DNA of 64,000 bases from Trichomonas vaginalis G3 (lineage: Eukaryota; Parabasalia; Trichomonadida; Trichomonadidae): positions 5,427,797 through 5,491,796 of the forward strand of contig NC_067204.1 of the NCBI RefSeq assembly GCF_026262505.1. The letters are read 5' to 3'. Each line of letters starts with the position of its first letter. The first letter of the stretch is position 1. Below, piece by piece: positions 26,483-37,700 of the stretch. The position numbers and the translations under genes are program-made. The notes below the pieces were generated by a model. That model had not been told where the DNA came from. It was given only the letters and a program-made list of their open reading frames with translations, and ran no database searches.

Positions 26483-27131
26483 ATGTAAAAGGTTATTTAA
26501 AAAACCTTACCTGATAGATATATATGGTGCCACTTGCGATGGGCTTACATGCATATTTAATAGCAAAAATGTAGTTTACTCGAAAAAACAAGTTAATCAT
26601 GGCAGATGGTATTTCGAAGTCCATCATAATGGCGGTCATTTCATGTTCACAGCAGGCTCTGCCATTCCTGGTAATTTCGAAGGTATCTCATACTTCTCTT
26701 ACAAATACTATTATAATAACTCAGGCGATGGGGTAATTTTTTATCCGCCGTACATCTACTCATCTGAAGTCGCCGAATATGGATCTATGAATGCCACATC
26801 TTTTAAAGAGAATCAAACGTATGGAATTGGAATTGATATAGATTCAAATTTGTTTTTTGTCCAATCTGCCAAAGAAATCCGAAGATATCAGTTCAATGTT
26901 CTTAAAAACCAACCTTATAAATGGAATGCTTATGTAAGTGAAGCCCAACCAAGAACTTACCCTTATCAAGATAATATTACATTGAATTTTGGCTTAAGTC
27001 CATTTGAACTACCAGTACCTTTTGGTTTTCAACCATACAGTTCGAATTTTATCGATTATTGTAAAACTCTCAAATCTTGCATGAATTTACCAGTTTCTCA
27101 TGCATTTCTATACATTATCATAACAATGTAA
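26483..27131 (+). pseudogene. SPRY-like domain gene without usable start
   Basis: The protein sequence is readable from about 26500 in one frame: YGATCDGLTCIFNSKNVVYS, then HGRWYFEVHHNGGHF, then a body with TYGIGIDIDSNLFFVQSAKE. The GRWYFEV and YGIGIDIDSN patterns fit the SPRY/B30.2 fold. An initiator-like GTCACTTTTC precedes an ATG at 26483, but this ATG is followed directly by TAA and is out of frame with the body. The first in-frame ATG, at 26643, would omit the first strands. It therefore looks like a decayed host gene, truncated at the 5' end. The 3' stop overlaps TAAA. Confidence 0.55.
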
Positions 27132-27221
27132 ATAATTTTATGTACAGATAATAAATATTTTTCTAATAAATCAATATATACAGATTAAATTTTCTCATAT
27201 GCTATAATGAAAACGTTAAAG

Positions 27222-27375
27222 ATGCACAGAGAATCATAAAGAAACATCAGAACTTCTTATTTCACGCGGTGCATATAAAAATGAAAAAGATAAAGAATTA
27301 AATAGAGATGATTGATTTTTTATTTCATAAGGTGTGATAAAGCATTCTTCCTTCAGAAGATTCTTTAGCTAAGTT
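27222..27375 (+). pseudogene. Ankyrin gene 3' remnant
   Basis: A decayed piece of an ankyrin gene end can be read: NHKETSELLISRGAYKNEKD, then, after stops, a segment like ISHGAIKYSSFNRFISS of the gene ending at 25936. It contains stop codons and is clearly dead. It shows that copies of this family were lost here. Confidence 0.7.
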
Positions 27376-27963
27376 TTTAATATTGATTCTTTTCGTGAAC
27401 GCGCTTTTTTATACGATTGTTGCTTTTTTCTATAATACAGAGTAGGAAAGTTACTCAATATACCACTTTCTCATCAAGTTGAGATCTCATGTATCCAGTA
27501 GGTCAAGAAAGAAGTTCTAACATGGAAAACTGACATTTTTTTTGTTTTCTGGCACAGCCACTTTGGATTCTATTGCTACTCTTTCCAAGAAAAAAAAGGA
27601 GATACTGACACACCAAACGCGCTTAATGAATTGTTTCTTTTCAACATTTTTTGAATGAAAATATTCAAGCATTATAATTTTTTTTTAAAAAAATTGAATT
27701 GATTTTGTGGTTTGAAATCCAAATAATATAAAATATCCATATACACCAATAGAAGTAAAATTTCTTCCAGAAATTCCATTTTGGCAAAATTTTATTTCAA
27801 TTTTCAGTTTGATAAGAAGTTCAAATTTCCTATCACTTCAGGAATTAATTTCGGTATTCAGATCAATCACAGAAATTCTATAGAAAAATTCAAAAATTAC
27901 AAAAACGACTTTTATTAAATTATAAATTACAAAAACGACTTTTATTAAATTATAATTAAATAA
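27376..27963. other. AT-rich intergenic DNA with 30-bp tandem duplication
   Basis: No gene is visible. At 27894-27953 a 30-bp unit (AAATTACAAAAACGACTTTT plus ATTAAATTAT) is repeated twice head to tail and ends ten bases before the start of the next gene, so it forms the proximal promoter. Confidence 0.75.
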
Positions 27964-28455
27964 ATGGATAACTGGGGAGCAGTTTTAGTATCATTTGGAG
28001 TGTTAATTGGTATTGGTCTTCTATGCGTGTGTATTGTACTTACTTGTGAACATTGTGAAAGGTCATCGTATGAACCTAGCAGAAGAAGATACTCATCATC
28101 TTCATCAGGAATTTCTGTAGAAACTGCAGCACAGATTTTAGCAGTGCAGCATTATCAAAAACAGCAAGCTAAAGATATTATAATGATGACAAAGGAATTA
28201 ATTGATCTTCAAGATACTTTAAACTCCAAAGAGTTACAAGCTGTATTGAATGTTCTGTTTGTTTTAATACAGCATTTAGAAGAGTTACAAAGAACTGTGG
28301 ATGGACTTAGACTTCTTGATGCAGTTAGAAATTTTTTGGTTGAAATTCACCAAGAAGTGAAGAAAGCATTAAGTGTAAGGAGAAGGATAAGCGTTGCAAT
28401 TATTGAAAGAAATGGAAACCAAATTAGAGGTATTTTGGCCCAAATCGAAGCATAA
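27964..28455 (+). CDS. Small membrane protein, helical tail, unknown
   Basis: The 163-residue protein starts MDNWGAVLVSFGVLIGIGLL, one transmembrane segment of about 22 residues. CEHCERSS and a Ser/Arg-rich stretch follow, then a long helical region (residues about 55-163) with Leu-rich heptad-like spacing. It may be a signal-anchored protein with a cytosolic coiled coil. The 30-bp duplication lies just upstream, and the stop is followed by AAATTTT (TAAA type). No family recognised. Confidence 0.6.
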   Translation: MDNWGAVLVSFGVLIGIGLLCVCIVLTCEHCERSSYEPSRRRYSSSSSGISVETAAQILAVQHYQKQQAKDIIMMTKELIDLQDTLNSKELQAVLNVLFVLIQHLEELQRTVDGLRLLDAVRNFLVEIHQEVKKALSVRRRISVAIIERNGNQIRGILAQIEA

Positions 28456-28732
28456 AATTTTAGGAATAAAAAAGTCGTATTTTTTTGAAAACGGATTATA
28501 ACATTAAAAATCGATTATTTTTGGTAATTTTCATCTATCAAATGATAATATTTGAGTATGAAAATAAATGCATTAAATTGACAAGATTTTTTGCTAATCA
28601 CTCCAAATCAATTGATTCTACGAATATAGATCAAAGATCATACGTCGTTAATGTTATATACGAAAACGATAAAAACAGTTTGACAGAAAAGTGACAACTT
28701 TACGTGTCAAAAATATAAAAAGTGATATTTTA

Positions 28733-28870
28733 TTCATCATTATCTTCTTCATAATTTATTTCATATTCTTCTTCATATCCACCTTCATATTCTTCACTTT
28801 GTCCCTCCTTCTCTTTTTTACCATCTTTATTATCAATAAGAAAATAATTTGAATAAGTTTCAATATAGAT
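28733..28870 (-). pseudogene. Acidic C-terminal tail remnant
   Basis: On the minus strand an open stretch of about 45 codons ends in a Glu/Tyr/Asp-rich tail (EEYEGGYEEEYEINYEEDND) and a stop at 28733, followed by AAATATCACTTTT. It has no start codon, and a TGA stands upstream, so it is probably the end of a lost host gene. Low confidence because such acidic stretches can arise by chance. Confidence 0.35.
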
Positions 28871-29089
28871 TGATCAATTTATGAATGGGAATCCAAAATT
28901 AGAACAGCCGAATTGGTATATTGATAACAAATGATATTATGTTATTAATAAGGTATAAATGTTTTGAATGTAATTCAAATTAATTTTGAATATGAAATTG
29001 AATAAGATTGAAAAATTAAATATATAGAATTTTGAATGAGTTTCCGTTGAAATGAATGTTATGGAAATGTAGAAAATATTAGCCTTTGG

Positions 29090-29640
29090 ATGAATTGGAG
29101 GGTGAGAGATATTATTTCATACAATACTACTCTCACCCTCCAATTCCCAGCCAAAATGGCTAAAAATTGCCCGCAATGTGAACAATTGCGGGCAATTTTT
29201 AGCCATTTTGGCTTGGAACTAGAGCCTGCGAGGTACATGGATAGTATCAGTACCTCACAGGCTCTAGTTCTCTATATGGCGCCGAGAAATTTTGGTGAAA
29301 TGTGGTCGCATTTCACCAAAATTTTTTCGGCGCCATAGGATGAATTGGAGGGTGAGAGATATTATTTCATACAATACTACTCTCACCCTCCAATTCCCAG
29401 CCAAAATGGCTAAAAATTGCCCGCAATGTGAACAATTGCGGGCAATTTTTAGCCATTTTGGCTTGGAACTAGAGCCTGCGAGGTACATGGATAGTATCAG
29501 TACCTCACAGGCTCTAGTTCTCTATATGGCGCCGAGAAATTTTGGTGAAATGTGGTCGCATTTCACCAAAATTTTTTCGGCGCCATAGGATGAATTGGAG
29601 GGTGAGAGATATTATTTCATACAATACTACTCTCACCCTC
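29090..29640. repeat. 250-bp tandem repeat, each unit made of four hairpins
   Basis: Two full units (29090-29339, 29340-29589) and a partial third (29590-29640) are identical as far as I can read. Each unit is four perfect or near-perfect inverted repeats in a row: AATTGGAGGGTGAGAG with its complement after a 22-base loop; AGCCAAAATGGCTAAAAATT plus GCCCGCAAT (29-bp arm, loop GTGAACA); GAACTAGAGCCTG with GAGGTAC and complement; and TGGCGCCGAGAAATTTTGGT plus GAAATG with complement. Open frames run through it but are artefacts of the hairpins. The third copy stops after the first hairpin. Confidence 0.95.
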
Positions 29641-29696
29641 AATTTTAATTACTTAAACTCATTCTATTTTTTTGACATGTAAATGTCACTTTTACT

Positions 29697-29721
29697 GAGA
29701 TCTGACACAATGTCAGATCTC
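29697..29721. repeat. Small perfect hairpin GAGATCTGACA/TGTCAGATCTC
   Basis: The 11-bp arms GAGATCTGACA and TGTCAGATCTC enclose a loop of three bases and are followed by eight T, which resembles a terminator shape, though eukaryotic protein genes do not need one. It lies just past the 250-bp array. Confidence 0.7.
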
Positions 29722-29962
29722 TTTTTTTCGTATATAAGAGTTAATGATCGTATTTTTTGTTTTCGAAAAGGTACTTTTAATGAGCCAAAGATTGAAAAAT
29801 TTTAATTTTTCTGGTTTCTAGCAAGAATCAATATAGAGTTCATATTCAAAAAGTGAAGCTACTATGACGTGGAAAAAATATCAAAGTTCTCCACTTAAAT
29901 TCTATAAATAATTTATTGTTAACAAGATTATCATTAAACAATAAATATCTTATATAGAAACA

Positions 29963-31471
29963 CTAATATTTTGCACCATATGATCTAAGAACTTCGGCTG
30001 TTTCTTTACTTTTATTACGTTCTGCATAATGAAGAGCAGTTTCTCCATATATATCTTTTTCATCGATATTTGCACCATGTGATATAAGAAGTCCGGCTAT
30101 TTCTTTAAAATTATTACATGCTGCACAATGAAGAGTAGTTTCTCCATATATATCTTTTTCATCGATATTTGCACCATGTGATATAAGAAGTTCGGCTGTT
30201 TCTTTAAAATTATTACTTGCTGCACAATGAAGAGCAGTCTTTTCATCTATATCTTTTTCATTGATATTTATACCATGCGAAATAAGGAGTTCGGTTGTTT
30301 CTTTACTGTTATTTAATGCTGCATAATGAAGAGCGGTTTTTCCATATTTCTCTTTTTCATTGATATTTATACCATGCGAAATAAGGAGTTCGGTTGTTTC
30401 TTTACTGTTATTTAATGCTGCAATATGAAGAGCGGTTTTTCTATCATTATCTTTTTCATTGATATTTATACCATGCGAAATAAGGAGTTCGGCTGTTTCT
30501 TTACTGTTATTTTCTGCTGCAATATGAAGAGCAGTTTTTCCATATTTATCTTTTTCATTGACGTTTATATTATGTGAAAGGAAGTATTCGTGTAAGGATG
30601 GAATATTGTACCACGTTGAATTAATAAAGCATTTGTTAAAATCATTAGTTTGATCGAAATAAACTAAAAATGATTCAAGATTATTATACATCCCGCAATA
30701 ATCTAAATCGATCTCTAAATCGTATTCGTTCATCAAGAATGTAACAAAATCAATGTTGTGTGAAATAATTGCATATTGCATGCATTCATCATCTGGTTTA
30801 TGATATTTCAAGCATTCACTCATGATCTCCTGATTTCCACCTAAAAATGAAAATCTAAGACATGTTTTAGTTATTTCTGAGCTGAATTTCGTTCTTAATA
30901 ACTTGAAACAATCAACTGCACCGTGGTAACAGCATAATTCAAGTAATGAATATTCACTATTATATGGATATAAACTGCTTTTTAGTCTTTGATCTTTATC
31001 GAATCCATCTCTTTCTGTGAATGAAATGAATGATTCTAAGTCATTATACATAATTGCTCTGTAAATTGTATTTTCTTTATGAATTTGGAGGTTTTCTGAT
31101 TTAATTTTTTCGAAATCATCAGATTTGTTTAATTTAATTCCATGTTCTTTATAAAATAAGTATCCCACAGTTAATGGAACTCTAATTTCCTCGTTTACTT
31201 GATAATTATCATATATGAGTTTGGCGAGAGATAAATAAGCTTTTGTATAACGATTATTATACGGAATGATACGTAAAATGTCACTTACAATAATATAAAG
31301 AAGACGTTTCTTTGAATCAATCAATTCTGTTTTGATCATTTTGTATATCTTGTTCATTTCTTCTTCATTTTCAGTTTTCAGCTTATAAAATGCATTATAT
31401 GAATCGATGTAGCATTTATATATACTTCTCAATTCACTGTATTTACTTTGGTGAATATCTTGATCAGACAT
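29963..31471 (-). CDS. Ankyrin-repeat protein of the MSDQDIH family
   Basis: The 502-residue protein is intact: MSDQDIHQSKYSELRSIYKC starts the conserved N-terminal half, which continues with YIIVSDILRIIPYNNRYTK, LLELCCYHGAVDCFKLLRTK and ISHNIDFVTFLMNEYDLEI. Six ankyrin repeats of 33 residues follow (NEKDKYGKTALHIAAENNS, KETAELLISHGININ). The family is very large in T. vaginalis; the N-terminal half includes diverged ankyrin-like helices and the C-terminal repeats are nearly identical at the DNA level. Such proteins are thought to bind partners, possibly at membranes, but the role is unknown. It is closest to the gene at 57719. Confidence 0.85.
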   Translation of the reverse strand: MSDQDIHQSKYSELRSIYKCYIDSYNAFYKLKTENEEEMNKIYKMIKTELIDSKKRLLYIIVSDILRIIPYNNRYTKAYLSLAKLIYDNYQVNEEIRVPLTVGYLFYKEHGIKLNKSDDFEKIKSENLQIHKENTIYRAIMYNDLESFISFTERDGFDKDQRLKSSLYPYNSEYSLLELCCYHGAVDCFKLLRTKFSSEITKTCLRFSFLGGNQEIMSECLKYHKPDDECMQYAIISHNIDFVTFLMNEYDLEIDLDYCGMYNNLESFLVYFDQTNDFNKCFINSTWYNIPSLHEYFLSHNINVNEKDKYGKTALHIAAENNSKETAELLISHGININEKDNDRKTALHIAALNNSKETTELLISHGININEKEKYGKTALHYAALNNSKETTELLISHGININEKDIDEKTALHCAASNNFKETAELLISHGANIDEKDIYGETTLHCAACNNFKEIAGLLISHGANIDEKDIYGETALHYAERNKSKETAEVLRSYGAKY

Positions 31472-32003
31472 GAAAAATTTTAAAATAGTTTAGTCGGTTT
31501 TTGCATTTTTAAAATGTTAGTCACCTTTCTCCTTCCAAAGTGAAAAAAAATTGTTTAAAATATAAAAAGAATTTTTATTGGCATAGGCGACAAACAAGGA
31601 TTTATAAATAAATAATGGGGCTTTGAGTATTGATCTGAATTGAATCAGATAATTAGCCGTAAAAAATCTTCTAATAACGATTTCTCATGCATGAAAGATG
31701 GCTATGAGTGGCGTTAATGAGGGCGTTTGATAATTGGAGTTGGACATAAAATTTGGAGATCTTAATTTTTGAGAATTTTGGTGCGATCTTACTGGTACAA
31801 GCAAGAGTATGGAAGGAGATTGAACTGAGAAAAAAACTAGAGCATGCAAAAGAATCATGCTACAGCTTAGTTGAATGTCATTTATGCAAATAAAAATATC
31901 TTTTTCAAATTTCAAACAAATTTTTGCCACTTTTTGAAAGAAGATAAGGTAACAAACATTTTAAAATGCAAAACCTAGACTTAACCTATGCCGAAATGTG
32001 AGC

Positions 32004-32073
32004 TCACCGTTACGGTTTTTTCTTTTTTTTGGGGCTCGCAAGCTCGCCCCCAAAGAAAAAACCGTAACGGTGA
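32004..32073. repeat. Perfect 22-bp-arm hairpin, GC-rich loop
   Basis: TCACCGTTACGGTTTTTTCT plus TT at 32004-32025 pairs with its exact complement at 32052-32073. Between them lies a nested hairpin GGGGCTCGCAAGCTCGCCCC. The arms include a TCAC start and lie in non-coding DNA. This is one of several such structures in the host part. Confidence 0.9.
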
Positions 32074-32139
32074 CTAACATTTAGGAAAAATTTTCGACCA
32101 AATTTTTATAACCAGCATTATAATTTTTTTTAAAGACAC

Positions 32140-32180
32140 ATTTCACTGTATTTATTTGGGTGAGTGTCTTGGTCGGACAT
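32140..32180 (-). pseudogene. Scrap of an ankyrin-family gene start
   Basis: On the minus strand ATG TCC GAC CAA GAC ACT CAC CCA encodes MSDQDTHPNKYSEM, the first codons of the ankyrin family, followed by unrelated DNA. It marks a recombination break in an ankyrin locus next to the intact gene ending at 29963-31471. Confidence 0.7.
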
Positions 32181-32711
32181 TAATAATTTTTTTATAAGGA
32201 CACATTGATGGAAAATTTTTATCTGTGGAAAATTTTTATATGTTTGTATATATGAAATAACACAAGCATATCTTGTTATTTTAAATTCTATTGAGATGAA
32301 TAAAGTTTGGTGATCTATAGTGTGAAGTCACAAACTTACAACATTTCTATATGATAAAAAATCAAATTTGATTTAATATAATTTCGAGCCTCAGGTGGCT
32401 ATGCTTGCTCTTCAGGCAAGAATGCCACCTTCGGCAAAAAATATATAAATTGATTACATGATATGAATTCATTCAAACTCTCTTAAGTTTATGGCTTTCC
32501 GGAAAGCCACATTTGATGAATTCCGATTCTCAATGTAATTCAATAACCAAACAATAAGTTTTTCTGTGAATAAATAATCAATTATTTGAAAAATTGAATT
32601 TTTTCTTATTTGGTTGGCGCTTTGCGCTAACCAAATAGCGAATAATACTAATATATGTTTACTTAAAATATGAATAAAATTGAATTTAATAAAATAACAA
32701 ACAAAAGAAGT
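32181..32711. other. Intergenic DNA with dispersed hairpin repeat (copy 1)
   Basis: No gene is seen. The segment from about 32373 to 32690 holds CCTCAGGTGGC...TTCAGGCAAG...GCCACCTTCGG, a GGCTTTCCGGAAAGCC hairpin, and TTTGGTTGGCGCTTTGCGCT followed by AACCAAATAG. Nearly the same order (CCTCAGGTGGC, GCCACCTTCGG, GTTGGCGCAAAGCGCCAACC, ATATATGTTTACTTAAAATA) appears at 47433-47600 in the same orientation, so it is a dispersed repeat. Confidence 0.75.
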
Positions 32712-34166
32712 TTATTCAGGTTCATTAGACAACAAATCAAGCAAAGTGTTGATATTATCTGTTTCTTCCATATCATCTAATATATCTATGACATCATCCT
32801 TAATTTCGTTAAGAGCAGTCATGATTCCAACGTCGTAAAGTAAATTTCCTCGAATCCGGCTTTCAATCTTTAACAAAAAGCGAACATATATATCCACGGA
32901 ATCTTTATCCGAGGAAGATGATATTTGTTCTGGCAATTCCGAAATAACTTTTGAAAAATCAACTTCAGGCATTTCAGAAAGCTCCAAATGCAGCATAACT
33001 TCAATGAAATACTCATAAAAAGCATTTTTCGCTTGGAAAGGAAGTTCATCCAAAATGGAAAATGAGTTTATTATCACTTCCTTATGGTTATATTCACGAA
33101 TTGTTGTGGGGAAGTGGCTAACAAGCATTTCTAGACCGTAATAAGCTTGTCTAAGTGTGTTTTCATCATGATGTTGCTGAATAATTTCAACAATCAGGTT
33201 TCCAACATTTGCTGGGCGGAGAAACTTACTGTTGAACGCTTCTGGGACATTTTTGAGCAAAACTGAAATGACTTTTAAGCAAACAATTGGACATTCTTCG
33301 CATGAAATTTTAATCCAATTTGAAATTCGTTTTGGTTCAACATTTGACTTGTCTATGTAGCCTTTAATAATTAACTGATAAAGAATATTACCTGTATAAT
33401 ATGTTTCATACCCTAATTTCAGATCCAACCAAATTCTTAGCGCATTATGTATTTCATTAATGACAATTTGTATGTCATTTGCAATGGCAATGTAATGCGC
33501 AATAAATGTCTGTAAGTATTGTGCATGTTCGAAGTCATAAGATTGAAGATATCTTTGAACAACTGTTTTCGCGATTTCTGGACCTATTAAGTATCCATAA
33601 ACAGGATTTATTAGTATGTTAATGTATGAAATTATAATTTGCGTTTCTACACTGTTTATTGAACTTAATTTTTGATTTTGAGGTCTTCTTAATGAAAAAA
33701 ATGCTCTGTGAGCATTTGTAATGAAATACTGAGACACATTAAGATAGTTTCCTGCCAGTAAATCACTGATATACGATGAATGACTTCGAGTTATGTCAAC
33801 TGCAATGGAAAAGCATGCTTGAGTAAGTTCTTTGTTAACAGATTTACGCTCCATGAGTTCTGTAAGCAGGAAATTGATCAAATTAGGGATTTCAAACTCT
33901 TGAAATTCAGGTAAATTTGGTAAAACATGATTTGCGATAATTTGATGTATATTACAAAGATAATCTTTAGCCGGATTTTCATATTCTGGATCTTTTAAAT
34001 CAGTATCATGAAGAGCATCAATAAATCGACAAATTTGCGAAAAATTTTCAGGATCTTCCCAATATGAATCGATTTCTGGCTCATTTTGCATCTTAATATA
34101 ATTGCCTAATTCGTTTCCTTCGTTAAATTCTTTAATATAATCATCTTCTTTATATGAATCAATCAT
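32712..34166 (-). CDS. Helical-repeat (ARM/HEAT-like) protein, unknown
   Basis: The 484-residue protein starts MIDSYKEDDYIKEFNEGNEL with an acidic N-terminus of about 50 residues, then is all helical to the end. Short hydrophobic helices recur with ARM/HEAT-like spacing. No specific family was recognised. The ATG follows AAAAAGTGACAAA, the same leader as the SNARE gene at 48623 (AAAAGTGACAA), which may be a promoter element. A cytosolic adaptor or transport-related role is possible but not shown. Confidence 0.7.
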   Translation of the reverse strand: MIDSYKEDDYIKEFNEGNELGNYIKMQNEPEIDSYWEDPENFSQICRFIDALHDTDLKDPEYENPAKDYLCNIHQIIANHVLPNLPEFQEFEIPNLINFLLTELMERKSVNKELTQACFSIAVDITRSHSSYISDLLAGNYLNVSQYFITNAHRAFFSLRRPQNQKLSSINSVETQIIISYINILINPVYGYLIGPEIAKTVVQRYLQSYDFEHAQYLQTFIAHYIAIANDIQIVINEIHNALRIWLDLKLGYETYYTGNILYQLIIKGYIDKSNVEPKRISNWIKISCEECPIVCLKVISVLLKNVPEAFNSKFLRPANVGNLIVEIIQQHHDENTLRQAYYGLEMLVSHFPTTIREYNHKEVIINSFSILDELPFQAKNAFYEYFIEVMLHLELSEMPEVDFSKVISELPEQISSSSDKDSVDIYVRFLLKIESRIRGNLLYDVGIMTALNEIKDDVIDILDDMEETDNINTLLDLLSNEPE

Positions 34167-34713
34167 TTTGTCACTTTTTGATTTTTTCCAAACAATTTTT
34201 CACTGATTTGATGTGCCTTATTCACTTATTTCCAAAACCTTCGATAGTTTTATGATTTTTATGTGATTTAAATATAATGTCAATAAGAATTCACTTCCAG
34301 ATGCATATGTATTTGATTTTTTTTGATTGGTTAGAAAAATCATACAAATATATAATCGTCAGCTCCTACGACTGAGCTTGGAACTTCCAGATGAACCATG
34401 TATTTTTCCTCTATCGTGCTATGTGTTATCCTTGCAAACATATATTTTGTATTTTTGTTTATATTGGAGATGAATCATCGAGAAATATTTATACATAAGC
34501 AGGCAATGATTTTTATATATTATATTAGAAAATAATGGCATATTCTGGATTTTGGAATTTTAAAAAACCCGCAACGAATTATGACGAACCACAATTCAGG
34601 GCTTATATGCACTAAGCTATTGCATTATCATATTTCCAGAGCTTCCGTGTAAAAATCAAATCAACAAAATTTTAAATAGCTTTTTATCGTTTTTTTTCCT
34701 TGATAAAAAAGAA
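34167..34713. other. AT-rich intergenic DNA between divergent genes
   Basis: About 550 bases separate two divergent start codons. Nothing coding or strongly structured is visible. The last 30 bases before 34714 are T-rich (TTTTTTATCGTTTTTTTTCC). Confidence 0.5.
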
Positions 34714-37700
34714 ATGAGTACTTTTTCGCCAGATGTGGTCAACACATTTGACGATTATGATACTCAGGCTGATGGTGCACCACCTGATATACTCAGGGCT
34801 GAAACCGCAGAGAAATCTTACTTCGATTTGAAGCAAGAATTAATTGTTTCTGATCATAAGACTCTCAGAGACATCGCTGCTTCTACGATTCAGAATCAAT
34901 GGCGAATATGGAAAGTTCATCAGCATTTTCGAAAGTTTCTTTTCAATTTTAGAAAATTAAGACTAAAAAGAGAGCGTCCAATCTTCAATTTACTCCTTTT
35001 AAACTCATATGTAGGTGGAGAAAAACGCAGACAATACTATGAAGAGACAAACGAGAACAAAATCACGTGGAGAGATCTTTATATCAGTGTTAAAAAGTCA
35101 TCTTTCGAACTTTTCACAGCAACAAACTTAATGTTCATTCCTTCAACGGAAAACGACCAAATACTGATAAAATTCACAAGGCAATGCGCTAAACCATTAC
35201 TTTCAAAAGTATTTACTGAGTGGAGGATCCTTAAACAGCGAAGCAAATACGAGAAAAAGATAACTAGATACGATTCTCTTTGCGTCCGTAAGTTCGGTTC
35301 TTTATATACTACATTCGAAGTTTGGTACAAATATACGTTATTAAAGAAGAAGCAATATACAACTTCGAATTTCCCGCAGTGGGAAAATATCATCAAGAGA
35401 AAGAAGAATCGAGCTCAAGTTTACGAAGATGCCCTTCAAATTTTCAAAAAAACATTAAAAAGAAGAGTAATTACATCATTATCCAACAAAATGGTTAACA
35501 GACGCATCCAAGACGATATAGTTAAGGAAGCCGATGTATTTAGAGACAGACAAATCCTTAAACTCGGAAATGCAGCTTGGACAAAATTTATGGACCAGAA
35601 GAAGTCGAAAATGAGGCTTGAAAGAAGTGTAATTTTTAATTGGTGGACATTAGTACAAAGCAAGAAGTATAATAAGATGCTTTTCAAGACTTTTGTCGAT
35701 CGATCATCTTATCTCAAGAAAAGAACATCATTTAACGCATTGATGAAGAATGTCAAAATAGAAAAAGCGATAGAGATCAATGGCAACATGAAATTGGCAA
35801 ATAACATGTCATTATCGTTATATTTAGCTTTTACTCTCTTGAAGAAGCCAGACAATGCCGCATTAGCTCTTTCCTTCCATGAATGGCGCAGATTTGTTCG
35901 CGGAAGACGTTTCTGGGTCCATTTTATTTTTGCAGATATCAGAGCTTCGCAATACGACCCATTAAAGAAGAAAGCGTTTGAGATTCTTCGCAAGGCCAAG
36001 CAGAGGACAATTATCAACCAATCCTTCAATTCAAAAGCCTTCCAAATGGAGTCGATGCAGATATACGAAACTGTCATGACAAAAAACGATCCAAGAGGCG
36101 AATTCTATTTATTATCATACGATAAAGAGATAGAGGATGAACTCGCACAGACAAAAACTCCTCTACAACAAGTAGAAGTCTTCACAAAAGCTTGGCAAAA
36201 AATGAAAAGTGATCCGTCACTTTTTAAGAGAATTATATTATTGTACAAAGCTAAGATGGAGTCACAGAAGAACACGGAGAGTATTCCTGAACGTACTAAA
36301 CGGTTGTATATGACTTCCATGAACAATTTATCGATGATGGGATATTTAAGTGAAGAAAAATGGAGACAAATCATCAAATTACAGAATGAAAACCAAATTC
36401 GAATGTTCCGGAATAGACAGATGTTCATGCACAATGATAACATCATTATGTTGTCACATGACTCCCATAACGAAGCAAAAGAATTTGAAAAGAAATCAAC
36501 TTTTTTCAAAACTTTACAAAAACCGTACAAAATTCAAGAAAATTTATTGAAAAAAGTTGAAGAAATTTTACCACTTTCCAGCATCAAACCTGCTGACAAT
36601 GTTCCTGAATTCGTTCTTGTGCAAGGTGTCAGATCTGTTCCTTATTCATTTAAGTCACAACTCAAGCAAATAAGGAAACAAATCGCTGATGACAGATTGA
36701 AAATGTCTGCTGCAAATAAAAGTGACAAAAAACATCTGAAAATTCTGAACCAGCAGACATCGAACGAGGCAAGAAGGAGATCAACAGTTTCCAATATCCA
36801 TAACGAGTCATTTAATACAAAGACGATAGAAAGTGAAGTGGAAATCCGACCACAAACCGGAATCAACCAAAGATTGAATGGAATCTTTCCTCCTTTGTAC
36901 AAAAAAGGCACTCCTTCTTTGAATGTACAGCTCGTTAAGTTCTCCAACGATTTCGAATACAATGTTGAAGAGAAAGGAGACTCCGATGATGAAAACATTC
37001 CTTTGAACGCTTTGGAAATGTCTCAAGCAGCCAAAGAAATGTTAAGTGAAGCGAGATTCCAGCAATCAATGGTTTTCGGATCAAGTTTCGCGAGTTTGTT
37101 GTCTTCCAGTGCAAAAATTTCGAGATTTTCTTTTCAAAATTTGCCTCCTTTCGAAGACAAAGATGAATACAAAGAAGAACAAACAATTGACGAGGAAATC
37201 GACGAAGAAAGTGATGATTTACTTGGTTTGTCACAAAGAACAGGACGTCAAACAGGTCGTAAGTCTTCTTTGAAGGAAGAAGTCGAAGAAAACAATGAGG
37301 AAGAAGAATTCCAAACAATGAAAACTCTTTCGGAATTGGATGACCCTGAAGACACAATGAAAACAAAAAAATACCAAGATTTCCTCTCAATTTTGTTTGG
37401 CAAAACCGTTTCTGCCAACCAATTCATGAAATTAAACACATTGAGAAAGAGAATCAAAGATGAAATAACTTCTAGAAGGGCAAACGCAGCAATTGGACTC
37501 GATACTGTTGGAAATTCTTTCGGAATTACAAATGTTTTGGGTGAATACAGATACAAAAAGAAAAAATTGAAAAAATCTAAAGCAAAAAGTGACAGAAAAT
37601 CAAAAAGTAACAAAGTCTCAGATGAAGAAAAAGAAGGCGAAGAGTATGAAGTCAAGTATAATTCAAGGAAATTCATGACTAAGAAAGGAAAAGATGGTTT

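Noticed and set aside
29090-29588. Identical 82-98-aa frames inside the 250-bp array
   Set aside because: They are created by perfect hairpins and are present on both strands; no coding bias or start context.
29697-29729. Hairpin plus T-run as a bacterial terminator
   Set aside because: Shape fits, but the context is eukaryotic and no gene ends there.
31685-31930. 81-aa minus-strand frame
   Set aside because: No leader, no domain and composition like surrounding non-coding DNA.
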